From contig CALXUL010000037.1 of the NCBI GenBank assembly GCA_944391635.1, positions 1 through 7,030 on the forward strand: a stretch of DNA of 7,030 bases, given 5' to 3'. Source of the DNA: an uncultured Clostridia bacterium. Its GTDB lineage: Bacteria; Bacillota; Clostridia; UBA1381. How positions within the stretch are numbered: position 1 is the stretch's first letter; every line of letters begins with the position of its first letter. A program made the translations under genes and the position numbers. This document shows positions 1 to 5,199 of this stretch, in pieces. Below the pieces are notes generated by a model. That model was not told where the DNA came from. It worked only from the letters and a program-made list of their open reading frames with translations, and did not search any database.

Positions 1-176
1 GAATGGGTGACGGAATTGATATTTCGGCTCGTCTTGATGTTTGTATATTATATCTTTCTGATACACGTGAAAATCCGGTATGCTGCTATAAAACAGAAAT
101 CCCTATTATACATTCTGTAAAATCAGAGCGTGACGTGCCTGTATCGGTTACAGCCGAGTGTGAACATATGAGTTAT
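1..176 (+). pseudogene. displaced, inverted fragment of the second SPOCS (DUF3794) domain
   Basis: The plus-strand frame beginning with the ATG at 3 is open to 233, but only about the first 58 codons look like a real protein. They contain a SPOCS-like core: a strand ending in CILYLSDT, then CCYKTEIPIIHSV, then VPVSVTAECEHMSY. This matches in spacing the first SPOCS domain of the minus-strand gene next to it (VTVLYLPDT, then AEFEFEDVID, then VVFCDVEQADI). It is therefore read as the missing continuation of that gene's second domain, lying in the opposite orientation. After about position 176 the frame is simply antisense to the minus-strand coding sequence. There is no convincing start signal, so this is not an independent gene. 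The ATG at 3 is probably an internal codon. That the sequence is SPOCS-like rests on reading the residues by eye. Confidence 0.7.
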
Positions 177-768
177 CTTCTATCTGCGCATCAATTTTTA
201 AAATTTCAGCAATACACGGTTTTCCTGCCATAAGTTCAACCTGTTCTTTCATCAAGAATTCACAAGAATCCTCCGCAATTACACTGTACAAGTCAGCATT
301 GCTGCTTCTTGATGCAATATCATCCCCAACGGCTGCACTTAAATAGCTTATCTGCTTATCAGCTGTAACCTCAGCGCTTAATCCTACAACTGCCCGAATA
401 TTTATCTTTCTTGAATTTATCAAGTTGATGTCCGCTTGTTCAACATCGCAGAATACCACCGCATGCATTCCTTCATCCAACATACCAGCATCAATCACGT
501 CCTCAAACTCAAATTCCGCATCAATGCTTTTTATGCCTTTCTCTTCTGTATCGGGCAGATATAATACCGTTACATATACCTTTCCCTCAACCGACATTCT
601 GCCCTTCTGCAATGTCTTTTTTGTTACCGCACACGACGCGTCTGCTTGTAATATTTTTAATATGTCAGGTTTTTTATCCGGCACTATCACGCTTGTCTCC
701 GCCTGGCATTTTGATGTATTTGCATATACCCTTGATGACGCAGTCACATTTTCCCTGATTGCTTCCAT
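148..768 (-). CDS. SPOCS (DUF3794) domain spore-envelope assembly protein, C-terminally broken
   Basis: The open frame gives 206 residues. Residues about 33-135 form a complete SPOCS/DUF3794 domain: KPDILKILQADA, VTVLYLPDTEEKG, AEFEFEDVID and a later NIRAVVGLSAEV. A linker follows, and KPCIAEILKIDAQIEDN (183-199) restarts the same domain pattern. The frame then runs into stop after VHTRL, which lacks any family likeness. Family members such as SipL of Clostridioides difficile carry SPOCS repeats and often a C-terminal LysM, and help assemble the spore coat through SpoIVA in the mother cell. A full protein would be much longer than 206 residues. The start at 768 is supported by GGAGG (779-783), 10 nt upstream. 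Homology ends near 166-176, exactly where plus-strand SPOCS sequence begins, so the last five or so residues are probably not native. The gene lies downstream of the rhaB terminator and presumably has its own sporulation promoter, which I could not identify. Confidence 0.8.
   Translation of the reverse strand: MEAIRENVTASSRVYANTSKCQAETSVIVPDKKPDILKILQADASCAVTKKTLQKGRMSVEGKVYVTVLYLPDTEEKGIKSIDAEFEFEDVIDAGMLDEGMHAVVFCDVEQADINLINSRKINIRAVVGLSAEVTADKQISYLSAAVGDDIASRSSNADLYSVIAEDSCEFLMKEQVELMAGKPCIAEILKIDAQIEDNSYVHTRL
165..176. repeat. 12-nt seam between oppositely oriented SPOCS pieces (CATATGAGTTAT)
   Basis: CATATGAGTTAT reads on the plus strand as the codons for H-M-S-Y, closing the recognisable plus-strand SPOCS piece. 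On the minus strand it reads ATAACTCATATG, covering N-S-Y of the minus-strand piece. Both readings fit their own domain. This is expected if the intact gene had this 12-mer in inverted orientation at both ends of a roughly 170-180 bp segment. Only one copy is inside the window; the partner would lie a few bases left of position 1. The inverted-repeat model is inferred, while the seam itself is visible. Confidence 0.5.
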
Positions 769-802
769 ACTTGTCAGTCCTCCGTTTTATTTTTTTATCC
801 AT

Positions 803-839
803 ATAAAAAACTCTTTCACAGTAATACTATGAAAGAGTT
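803..839 (-). terminator. intrinsic terminator after rhaB
   Basis: A perfect 10-bp stem (AACTCTTTCA at 809-818 with TGAAAGAGTT at 830-839) encloses an 11-nt loop. Read on the minus strand, it starts 10 nt after the rhaB stop codon and is followed by TTTTAT. The stem is AT-rich, so it may be only moderately efficient. It separates rhaB from the SPOCS gene downstream. Confidence 0.75.
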
Positions 840-849
840 AAGATATTTA

Positions 850-2337
850 TTACGCTTTTTTTATAATATTGAGCCATTTTTCATATGCAGCATCCCAAGC
901 ATCTGAGTCCTGCGGCTCATACCGTTTTATATCAAAGGAGTTTTTAACAATTTTTCTTCCTTCTTCAAGATCGGCTACTGCGCCTGTTGCCATAGCCTGA
1001 ACAAGCACATTACCTATACTCGTTGCTTCTACCGGGCCGGCTTCAACTACCCGTTTGGTCGCATTTGCAGTAAACCTGCAAATCATCTGATCCTTTATTC
1101 CTCCTCCTACAATATGTACGGTGTTATATTTTCTTCCATTTACCGCTTCCATCCCCTCTATCGTTGCACGATAACGCATAGCCAAACTTTCTGCTATACA
1201 TCTTACTACCGCACCTTTCGTTTCGGGAACCTTCTGACCCGTTTTCTGACAGTATTCACGAATACGCTTTGGCATATTTCCCGGGGTCTGGAATGCAGGG
1301 TAATCAGGATCTATTAAACTTGCAAATGGTTCTGCCTCATTTGCCTGCGCCTCAAGCTCATTAAAGCTTAAAAGCTCGCCTTCCCTATCCCACTGTCTTC
1401 TGGATTCCTGGATAAGCCACAATCCCATTATATTCTTTAAGAATCTTATTGTTTTGTTTACGCCGCCCTCGTTTGTAAAGTTATATTTCAAAGCATCTTC
1501 TGATATATTTGGTTTATCAAGTTCGACACCCATCAAAGACCAGGTACCGCTTGAAATATAGATAAAATCCTTATCTCCAACAACCGGCACAGATGCCACC
1601 GCAGACCCTGTATCGTGTGATGCAACAGCCAAAACAGGTATAGGATCAATCCCTAGTTCTTCACATATCTCAGGTTTTAAAGTTCCTACCGTTTCACCTG
1701 GATATATCATATCAGGGTATATATCCTCTGGTATACCAAGCTTATTTAAAATATCTTTTGCCCAAGTATGCGTTCTTGAATCATACATCTGTGATGTTGA
1801 TGCAATAGTATATTCTGTACGTTTTTCCCCTGTCAAAAAAAAATTTAAAAGATCAGGTATAAACAATAGCGTCTTTGCCTCTTTTAACGCAGTGTCATCC
1901 GCAAGCTTTGCTGCCAATAGCTGATAAAGTGTATTAAACCAGTTAAATGCAATACCTGTTGAATTGAAGATTTCTTCCTTGGGTACCTTTTCAAATGCTT
2001 TGTCATACATGCCATCAGTCCTAGTATCACGGTAATGATACGGATTCTCAAGCAATTTATCATGTTTATCAAGAAGTCCATAATCCACGCCCCAGGTGTC
2101 TATTCCTATACCATCGAGGTCCTTATCACCCGAATTGACGCATTTTAATATTCCCTGCTTTATCTCAAAAAACAGGCGCAAAATATCCCAGTTAAGTGAA
2201 CCGTTTACCATAACAGGATCATTTGAAAAACGGTGTTTTTCCTCAAGAACTATTTTTTCACCGTCAAAAATTGCAAGCATAGCCCGTCCGCTTGAAGCGC
2301 CTAAATCAAAAGCAAGAAACTTATATTTCTTCTTCAT
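850..2337 (-). CDS. rhaB: rhamnulokinase (FGGY-family carbohydrate kinase)
   Basis: This kinase transfers phosphate from ATP to L-rhamnulose to give L-rhamnulose-1-phosphate in cytoplasmic L-rhamnose breakdown. The 495 residues are close to the E. coli enzyme (about 489). Seen in order: the N-terminal phosphate-binding loop FDLGASSGR (10-18), GIDTWGVDYG (78-87), YRDTRTDG (102-109), STGIAFNWFNTLYQL (126-140), the catalytic-base segment ASHDTGSAV with Asp242 (239-247), SSGTWSLMG (262-270), FTNEGG (287-292) and the C-terminal adenosine-site motif HIVGGGIKDQ (408-417). This pattern is specific to RhaB among FGGY kinases. The start at 2337 has AAGGAG 9 nt upstream (2347-2352). An upstream in-frame ATG at 2367 falls at the predicted transcription start, so it is rejected. 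A run of nine T occurs in the coding strand (1835-1843, around residues 166-168) without breaking the frame. The gene is divergent from the reductase-mutarotase operon. Substrate assignment is by family; L-fuculose kinase is less likely. Confidence 0.93.
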   Translation of the reverse strand: MKKKYKFLAFDLGASSGRAMLAIFDGEKIVLEEKHRFSNDPVMVNGSLNWDILRLFFEIKQGILKCVNSGDKDLDGIGIDTWGVDYGLLDKHDKLLENPYHYRDTRTDGMYDKAFEKVPKEEIFNSTGIAFNWFNTLYQLLAAKLADDTALKEAKTLLFIPDLLNFFLTGEKRTEYTIASTSQMYDSRTHTWAKDILNKLGIPEDIYPDMIYPGETVGTLKPEICEELGIDPIPVLAVASHDTGSAVASVPVVGDKDFIYISSGTWSLMGVELDKPNISEDALKYNFTNEGGVNKTIRFLKNIMGLWLIQESRRQWDREGELLSFNELEAQANEAEPFASLIDPDYPAFQTPGNMPKRIREYCQKTGQKVPETKGAVVRCIAESLAMRYRATIEGMEAVNGRKYNTVHIVGGGIKDQMICRFTANATKRVVEAGPVEATSIGNVLVQAMATGAVADLEEGRKIVKNSFDIKRYEPQDSDAWDAAYEKWLNIIKKA

Positions 2338-2372
2338 AACATCTGTCTCCTTATAGCATAATTTCAACTAAT

Positions 2373-2401
2373 ATTATACAAAACTATATACTTTATGTCA
2401 A
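2373..2401 (-). promoter_or_regulatory. sigma-A promoter of rhaB
   Basis: On the minus strand, TTGACA (2396-2401) is followed by exactly 17 nt and then TATAAT (2373-2378). Both hexamers match the consensus perfectly. Transcription should start near 2366, giving a leader of about 29 nt before the rhaB ATG at 2337. So strong a core promoter on a catabolic gene implies that repression, rather than weak polymerase binding, keeps it off. The repression is inferred. Confidence 0.85.
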
Positions 2402-2409
2402 CATTTTTG

Positions 2410-2426
2410 TTTACAGATACTGTAAA
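2410..2426. promoter_or_regulatory. candidate operator: perfect 7-3-7 palindrome
   Basis: TTTACAG-ATA-CTGTAAA is a perfect dyad whose left arm contains the whole -35 element (2410-2415) of the plus-strand promoter. It begins 9 bp from the rhaB -35 element. A dimeric repressor here would block the plus promoter directly and probably hinder the rhaB promoter too. The dyad is visible; the binding protein is unknown and no regulator gene lies in the window. Confidence 0.6.
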
Positions 2427-2438
2427 ATATGATATACT
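2410..2438 (+). promoter_or_regulatory. sigma-A promoter of the reductase-mutarotase operon
   Basis: TTTACA (2410-2415), a 17-nt spacer and TATACT (2433-2438) form a near-consensus promoter. Transcription should start around 2445, about 26 nt before the ATG at 2471. The -35 element is separated from the opposing rhaB -35 by only 8 bp, so the two polymerase sites are back to back and likely co-regulated. Confidence 0.8.
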
Positions 2439-2470
2439 TACATCAAGTATATAAAAGAGAGGCGAAGTAT

Positions 2471-3457
2471 ATGTTTTATAAAGCAAATCCTACACGTTAC
2501 AAAGATATGCCATATCGTCGCTTAGGAAAAAGCGGATTACGTTTGCCTGCAATTTCACTTGGATTATGGCATAATTTTGGATCTGACGCTATAATGAACA
2601 ATATGCGCGAAATCCTTACCACAGCTTTTGACTGCGGAATAACACATTTTGACTTAGCAAACAATTACGGACCATATCCCGGCGCAGCAGAGGAGAATTT
2701 CGGAAGAATACTAAAGTCTGACCTCGGGGTTTACCGCGACGAGCTTATCATTTCTACCAAAGCCGGCTATACCATGTGGGATGGGCCTTACGGTGATTTT
2801 GGAAGCAAAAAATACCTTGTTGCAAGTCTTGACCAGAGCCTTAAAAGAATGGGGCTTGACTATGTAGATATTTTCTACCATCACCGCCCAGATCCGGATA
2901 CGCCAATGGAGGAAACAGCGCAGGCTCTCGATTTAATTGTCCGTCAGGGTAAGGCTCTTTACGTTGGCATATCTAATTATTCACCTGTTCAAACAAAGAA
3001 AATGTGCGCTATATTAAAATCTCAAAACACACCTTTTATTATTCATCAGATGAGATATTCAATGTTTGAACGCACCCCCGAACAAGGCTTATTTGAAGTT
3101 CTTGATGCAGAAGGAATCGGTTCTATCGCGTTTTGTCCTCTTGCTCAAGGGCTTCTTACCAACAGGTATCTTAACGGCATCCCAAGCGATTCACGTATTG
3201 CCCATTCCTCATTTTTAACAAAGGAAAACCTGACGGAAACCGTACTCGAAAAGATTAAAGCTCTTAATTTGATTGCTGAAAACAGAAATCAGAGCCTTGC
3301 ACAGATGGCTCTTTCATGGACGCTCAGAAATAATCTCACATCAGCCTTGATTGGAGCGAGCAGACCATCTCAGGTAACCGAAAATGTACAAGCGGCTTCA
3401 AGACTTGATTTTTCACAGGATGAGCTTGATGCAATTGAAGCGGTTTTGACAAAATAA
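2471..3457 (+). CDS. gpr: aldo-keto reductase, YghZ/L-glyceraldehyde-3-phosphate reductase type
   Basis: A 328-residue cytoplasmic NADPH-dependent aldo-keto reductase closely resembling E. coli YghZ (Gpr, AKR14 family), which reduces L-glyceraldehyde-3-phosphate and methylglyoxal. Shared signatures include ANPTRY (5-10), GKSGLRLPAISLGLWHNFG (19-37), THFDLANNYG (58-67), AEENFGR (73-79), ELIISTKAGY (91-100), ASLDQSLKRMGLDYVDIFY (118-136), PLAQGLLT (223-230), YLNGIP (233-238) and the cofactor-site SALIGASRPSQ (291-301). The AKR tetrad is Asp61, Tyr66, Lys97 and His138. The start at 2471 follows AGAGAGG by about 8 nt. An upstream in-frame ATG at 2429 lies before the predicted transcription start and is rejected. 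The gene leads an operon with the mutarotase 23 nt downstream and diverges from rhaB. In this setting it may reduce L-lactaldehyde or another aldehyde from L-sugar cleavage; that substrate is inferred. Confidence 0.88.
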   Translation: MFYKANPTRYKDMPYRRLGKSGLRLPAISLGLWHNFGSDAIMNNMREILTTAFDCGITHFDLANNYGPYPGAAEENFGRILKSDLGVYRDELIISTKAGYTMWDGPYGDFGSKKYLVASLDQSLKRMGLDYVDIFYHHRPDPDTPMEETAQALDLIVRQGKALYVGISNYSPVQTKKMCAILKSQNTPFIIHQMRYSMFERTPEQGLFEVLDAEGIGSIAFCPLAQGLLTNRYLNGIPSDSRIAHSSFLTKENLTETVLEKIKALNLIAENRNQSLAQMALSWTLRNNLTSALIGASRPSQVTENVQAASRLDFSQDELDAIEAVLTK

Positions 3458-3480
3458 CACCCAATGAAAGGAATTTTTAT

Positions 3481-4509
3481 ATGAGTATAATAAAAACACT
3501 GGCAGGCATGCCGGACGGCAAAGAAGTTTCTCTTTACACTTTAGATAACGGCAATGGTCTTTGTGCGCAGATTTACGATTTCGGTGGTATAATAAAAAGC
3601 CTCACCATAAATGGAAGAGACGTTGTTCTCGGCAGAGAGGATTTCAGTGCTTATCTTAATAATGATGGATATTTGGGCGCAGCAATAGGCAGATGCGCAA
3701 ACCGTATTCATAATTCTGAATTTACACTATCAGGGCGTATGTATAAGGTTGGAGCCAATGAAAACGGAAATTCACTTCATGGCGGCTTTGCCGGATTCGA
3801 TAAAAGAGTCTGGAGAGCGGAAATGAAGGATGACAAAGAGCCTTCACTCTGTCTTTATCTTGAAAGCCCAGATGGCGATGAGGGGTATCCGGGAAATCTT
3901 TCTGTCGGGCTTACATATACACTAACCGCCGAAAATTCACTTAAAATACATTATGAAGCTGTATGCGACAGAGATACTATTGCCAACTTTACCAACCACA
4001 GCTATTTCAATCTTGACGGTCACAACAGCGGCAAAATATATAACCAGCAACTTTGGCTTAATTCTAAATTTTATACGCCAAACACTGATGAATGTTTTCC
4101 AAACGGCGAAGTCCTTGCGGTTTCCGGAACACCGTTTGACTTTACCGAGAAAAAGAAAATTGGCGATGCAATTTCATCATCACATGAACAAATCAAAACT
4201 TTTGGCGGTATAGACCACAACTTTGCTTTAGATGGCAGAGGATTCAGAAAAGTTGCAAGTCTTACCTCTTCTGACGAAACAATAACTATGGATACATATA
4301 CAGATCTTCCAGGTATACAAATCTATACAGCAAATATGCTTGATGAAGGCAAATATAAAGACGGAGCAACCTATGGGAAGCATAATGCCATCTGCCTTGA
4401 AACACAGTATTTCCCTAACGCTATGGAATATTCGCATTTCATCGCACCGGTTCTGCCAGAAAAAGAACGGTATGACTCAACTACCGAATACAAATTTATT
4501 GTAAAATAA
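3481..4509 (+). CDS. galM: aldose 1-epimerase (mutarotase), GalM family
   Basis: A 342-residue cytoplasmic enzyme of usual GalM length that interconverts alpha and beta anomers of aldoses. Visible motifs are YDFGGIIKSL (32-41), GAAIGRCANRI (66-76), NSLHGGFAGFDKRVW (97-111), SPDGDEGYPGNL (129-140), TNHSYFNLDGH (171-181), FGGIDHNF (241-248) and LETQYFPNA (306-314). The residues aligning with the Lactococcus GalM active site are His100, His173, Asp245 and the catalytic base Glu307. All are present, so it should be active. AAAGGA (3467-3472) precedes the ATG by 8 nt. It sits 23 nt after the reductase gene, so the two are probably co-transcribed, and a strong terminator follows. Family members act on glucose, galactose and other aldoses. 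Pairing with rhaB suggests a role in supplying the right anomer of the L-sugar degraded here, but the true substrate cannot be read from the sequence. Confidence 0.92.
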   Translation: MSIIKTLAGMPDGKEVSLYTLDNGNGLCAQIYDFGGIIKSLTINGRDVVLGREDFSAYLNNDGYLGAAIGRCANRIHNSEFTLSGRMYKVGANENGNSLHGGFAGFDKRVWRAEMKDDKEPSLCLYLESPDGDEGYPGNLSVGLTYTLTAENSLKIHYEAVCDRDTIANFTNHSYFNLDGHNSGKIYNQQLWLNSKFYTPNTDECFPNGEVLAVSGTPFDFTEKKKIGDAISSSHEQIKTFGGIDHNFALDGRGFRKVASLTSSDETITMDTYTDLPGIQIYTANMLDEGKYKDGATYGKHNAICLETQYFPNAMEYSHFIAPVLPEKERYDSTTEYKFIVK

Positions 4510-4528
4510 TCGAATCACATATAAAGAT

Positions 4529-4575
4529 ACCCTCCTGTATGTAGTTAAAACTATCATAGGAGGGTTATTTTTTAT
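4529..4575 (+). terminator. intrinsic terminator after galM, possibly bidirectional
   Basis: ACCCTCCT (4529-4536) pairs perfectly with AGGAGGGT (4558-4565), with a further short inner helix TAGT/ACTA. On the plus strand TATTTTTTAT follows. It lies 19 nt after the galM stop. The amidase gene converges from the right, and on the minus strand the same hairpin follows its stop codon with a weaker T-rich tail (ATCTTTAT), so it may serve both. Confidence 0.88.
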
Positions 4576-4587
4576 ACAATAATTCTA

Positions 4588-5064
4588 TTAGTCAAAAATG
4601 TGCAAGCATCTTATAGCCCGATAGTTATATGTCGCAAGCGGTCTGCGATAGGCAGCATATGAATGAGCGGCAACTAAAATAGTCTCAGGCGTTCTTCTGC
4701 CAACGTCAACAATTATTGGCGTGTGGTCAAATCTGCCATCTCCACCAAAGTCAAGCTGTATTAAATCTGCCAATTCTATTCTGTCAAACCCAACTTCTAC
4801 TGCCTTAGGGCCTTTTTCAGTATTGGTAATTAGAAAATCATATAATTCATTTACTCCCGTCCATGCCGGCGCGCGGTTATTTACATTTAGATAATACCAC
4901 CCGAAAACCGGGGTAAAATTCATTGGCAGACCGCCTGCAAATAGGCATTGTGAAGCAAAATTTGTGCAATCACCGCCTATCTGATCAAAGTTATAGAATA
5001 ACGGATTAAAGCCATATGCCCATCTTCTTGCATATGCAACTGCTTTCTGACGGTTATATGCCAT
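4588..5064 (-). CDS. putative amidase domain protein (amidase_6 family, cysteine hydrolase-like)
   Basis: A 158-residue protein made up almost entirely of one amidase_6 (DUF-type putative amidase) domain. It starts with the characteristic YNRQKAVAYARRWA helix (3-16), then FDQIGGDCTNFASQCLFAGG (26-45) with candidate nucleophile Cys33, a Trp-rich segment (56-68), LADLIQLDFGGDGRFDHTPIIV (98-119) with candidate His114, and a C-terminal AAHSYAAYRRPL (132-143) that often supplies another conserved polar residue. The layout resembles NlpC/P60-like papain-fold hydrolases, but the family's substrate is not established, and I do not assign one. No signal peptide or membrane segment is present, so the protein should stay in the cell that makes it. 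The start at 5064 has an almost perfect ribosome binding site, GGAGGTGAT (5068-5076), with GGAGG 7 nt from ATG. It is a single-gene unit between terminators, with a possible sigma-K promoter upstream suggesting late mother-cell expression. Confidence 0.85.
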   Translation of the reverse strand: MAYNRQKAVAYARRWAYGFNPLFYNFDQIGGDCTNFASQCLFAGGLPMNFTPVFGWYYLNVNNRAPAWTGVNELYDFLITNTEKGPKAVEVGFDRIELADLIQLDFGGDGRFDHTPIIVDVGRRTPETILVAAHSYAAYRRPLATYNYRAIRCLHIFD

Positions 5065-5093
5065 AATATCACCTCCATTTTCCGTTAATACTA

Positions 5094-5122
5094 TATACTA
5101 TGCTTTGTTAAACATTTTTGTC
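5094..5122 (-). promoter_or_regulatory. candidate sigma-K (mother-cell sporulation) promoter of the amidase gene
   Basis: On the minus strand, GACA (5119-5122) is followed 16 nt later by CATAGTATA (5094-5102), itself preceded by G. This fits the Bacillus sigma-K pattern AC...GCATAnnnTA. The implied start near 5087 leaves a leader of about 20 nt containing the ribosome binding site. I saw no good sigma-A promoter here: TTTAAC-N16-TATTAA is weak. The motif is short and the region AT-rich, so this is tentative. Confidence 0.4.
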
Positions 5123-5162
5123 TGCCAAAGTTTTATTTTGCATATTTCTTTCCATTTTACCA

Positions 5163-5196
5163 TAAAAAATATCCTCTCCATAAAGAAAGAGGATAT
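5163..5196 (-). terminator. intrinsic terminator after the flippase gene
   Basis: A perfect 9-bp stem (ATATCCTCT at 5169-5177 with AGAGGATAT at 5188-5196) with a 10-nt loop begins 4 nt after the flippase stop codon on the minus strand. It is followed by TTTTTAT. It closes the polysaccharide operon ahead of the amidase gene. Confidence 0.82.
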
Positions 5197-5199
5197 CTT

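Larger units (their letters stand above)
2386..2452. repeat. threefold ATATACTT half-site in the divergent control region
   Basis: ATATACTT occurs at 2386-2393 and 2432-2439 in direct orientation, and as AAGTATAT at 2445-2452. The last two form an inverted repeat with 8-bp arms around ACATC, covering the -10 element and start point of the plus-strand promoter. The first lies in the spacer of the rhaB promoter. This could be a regulator half-site, but the region is AT-rich and -10-like sequence recurs easily, so chance cannot be excluded. Confidence 0.4.

Noticed and set aside
425..832. Plus-strand open frame of 135 codons opposite the SPOCS gene
   Set aside because: Composition is Ser/Thr/Phe-rich antisense translation with no family likeness, and the minus-strand frame has clear SPOCS motifs.
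769..849. Possible sporulation promoter (CATAGTATT on the minus strand) ahead of the SPOCS gene
   Set aside because: It lies inside the rhaB terminator hairpin and lacks an AC element at the right distance, so I do not call it.
1835..1843. Run of nine A (T9 in the rhaB coding strand), a possible slippage or phase-variation tract
   Set aside because: The frame is intact on both sides and the tract encodes normal family sequence (N-F-F-L). A single homopolymer in an AT-rich gene is not enough to claim phase variation.
2338..2367. Ten-residue longer N-terminus for rhaB from the ATG at 2367
   Set aside because: The family N-terminus and AAGGAG both point to the ATG at 2337, and 2367 coincides with the predicted transcription start.
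2429..2470. Fourteen-residue longer N-terminus for the reductase from the ATG at 2429
   Set aside because: This ATG lies within the promoter spacer, upstream of the predicted start point, and YghZ proteins begin near the ATG at 2471.
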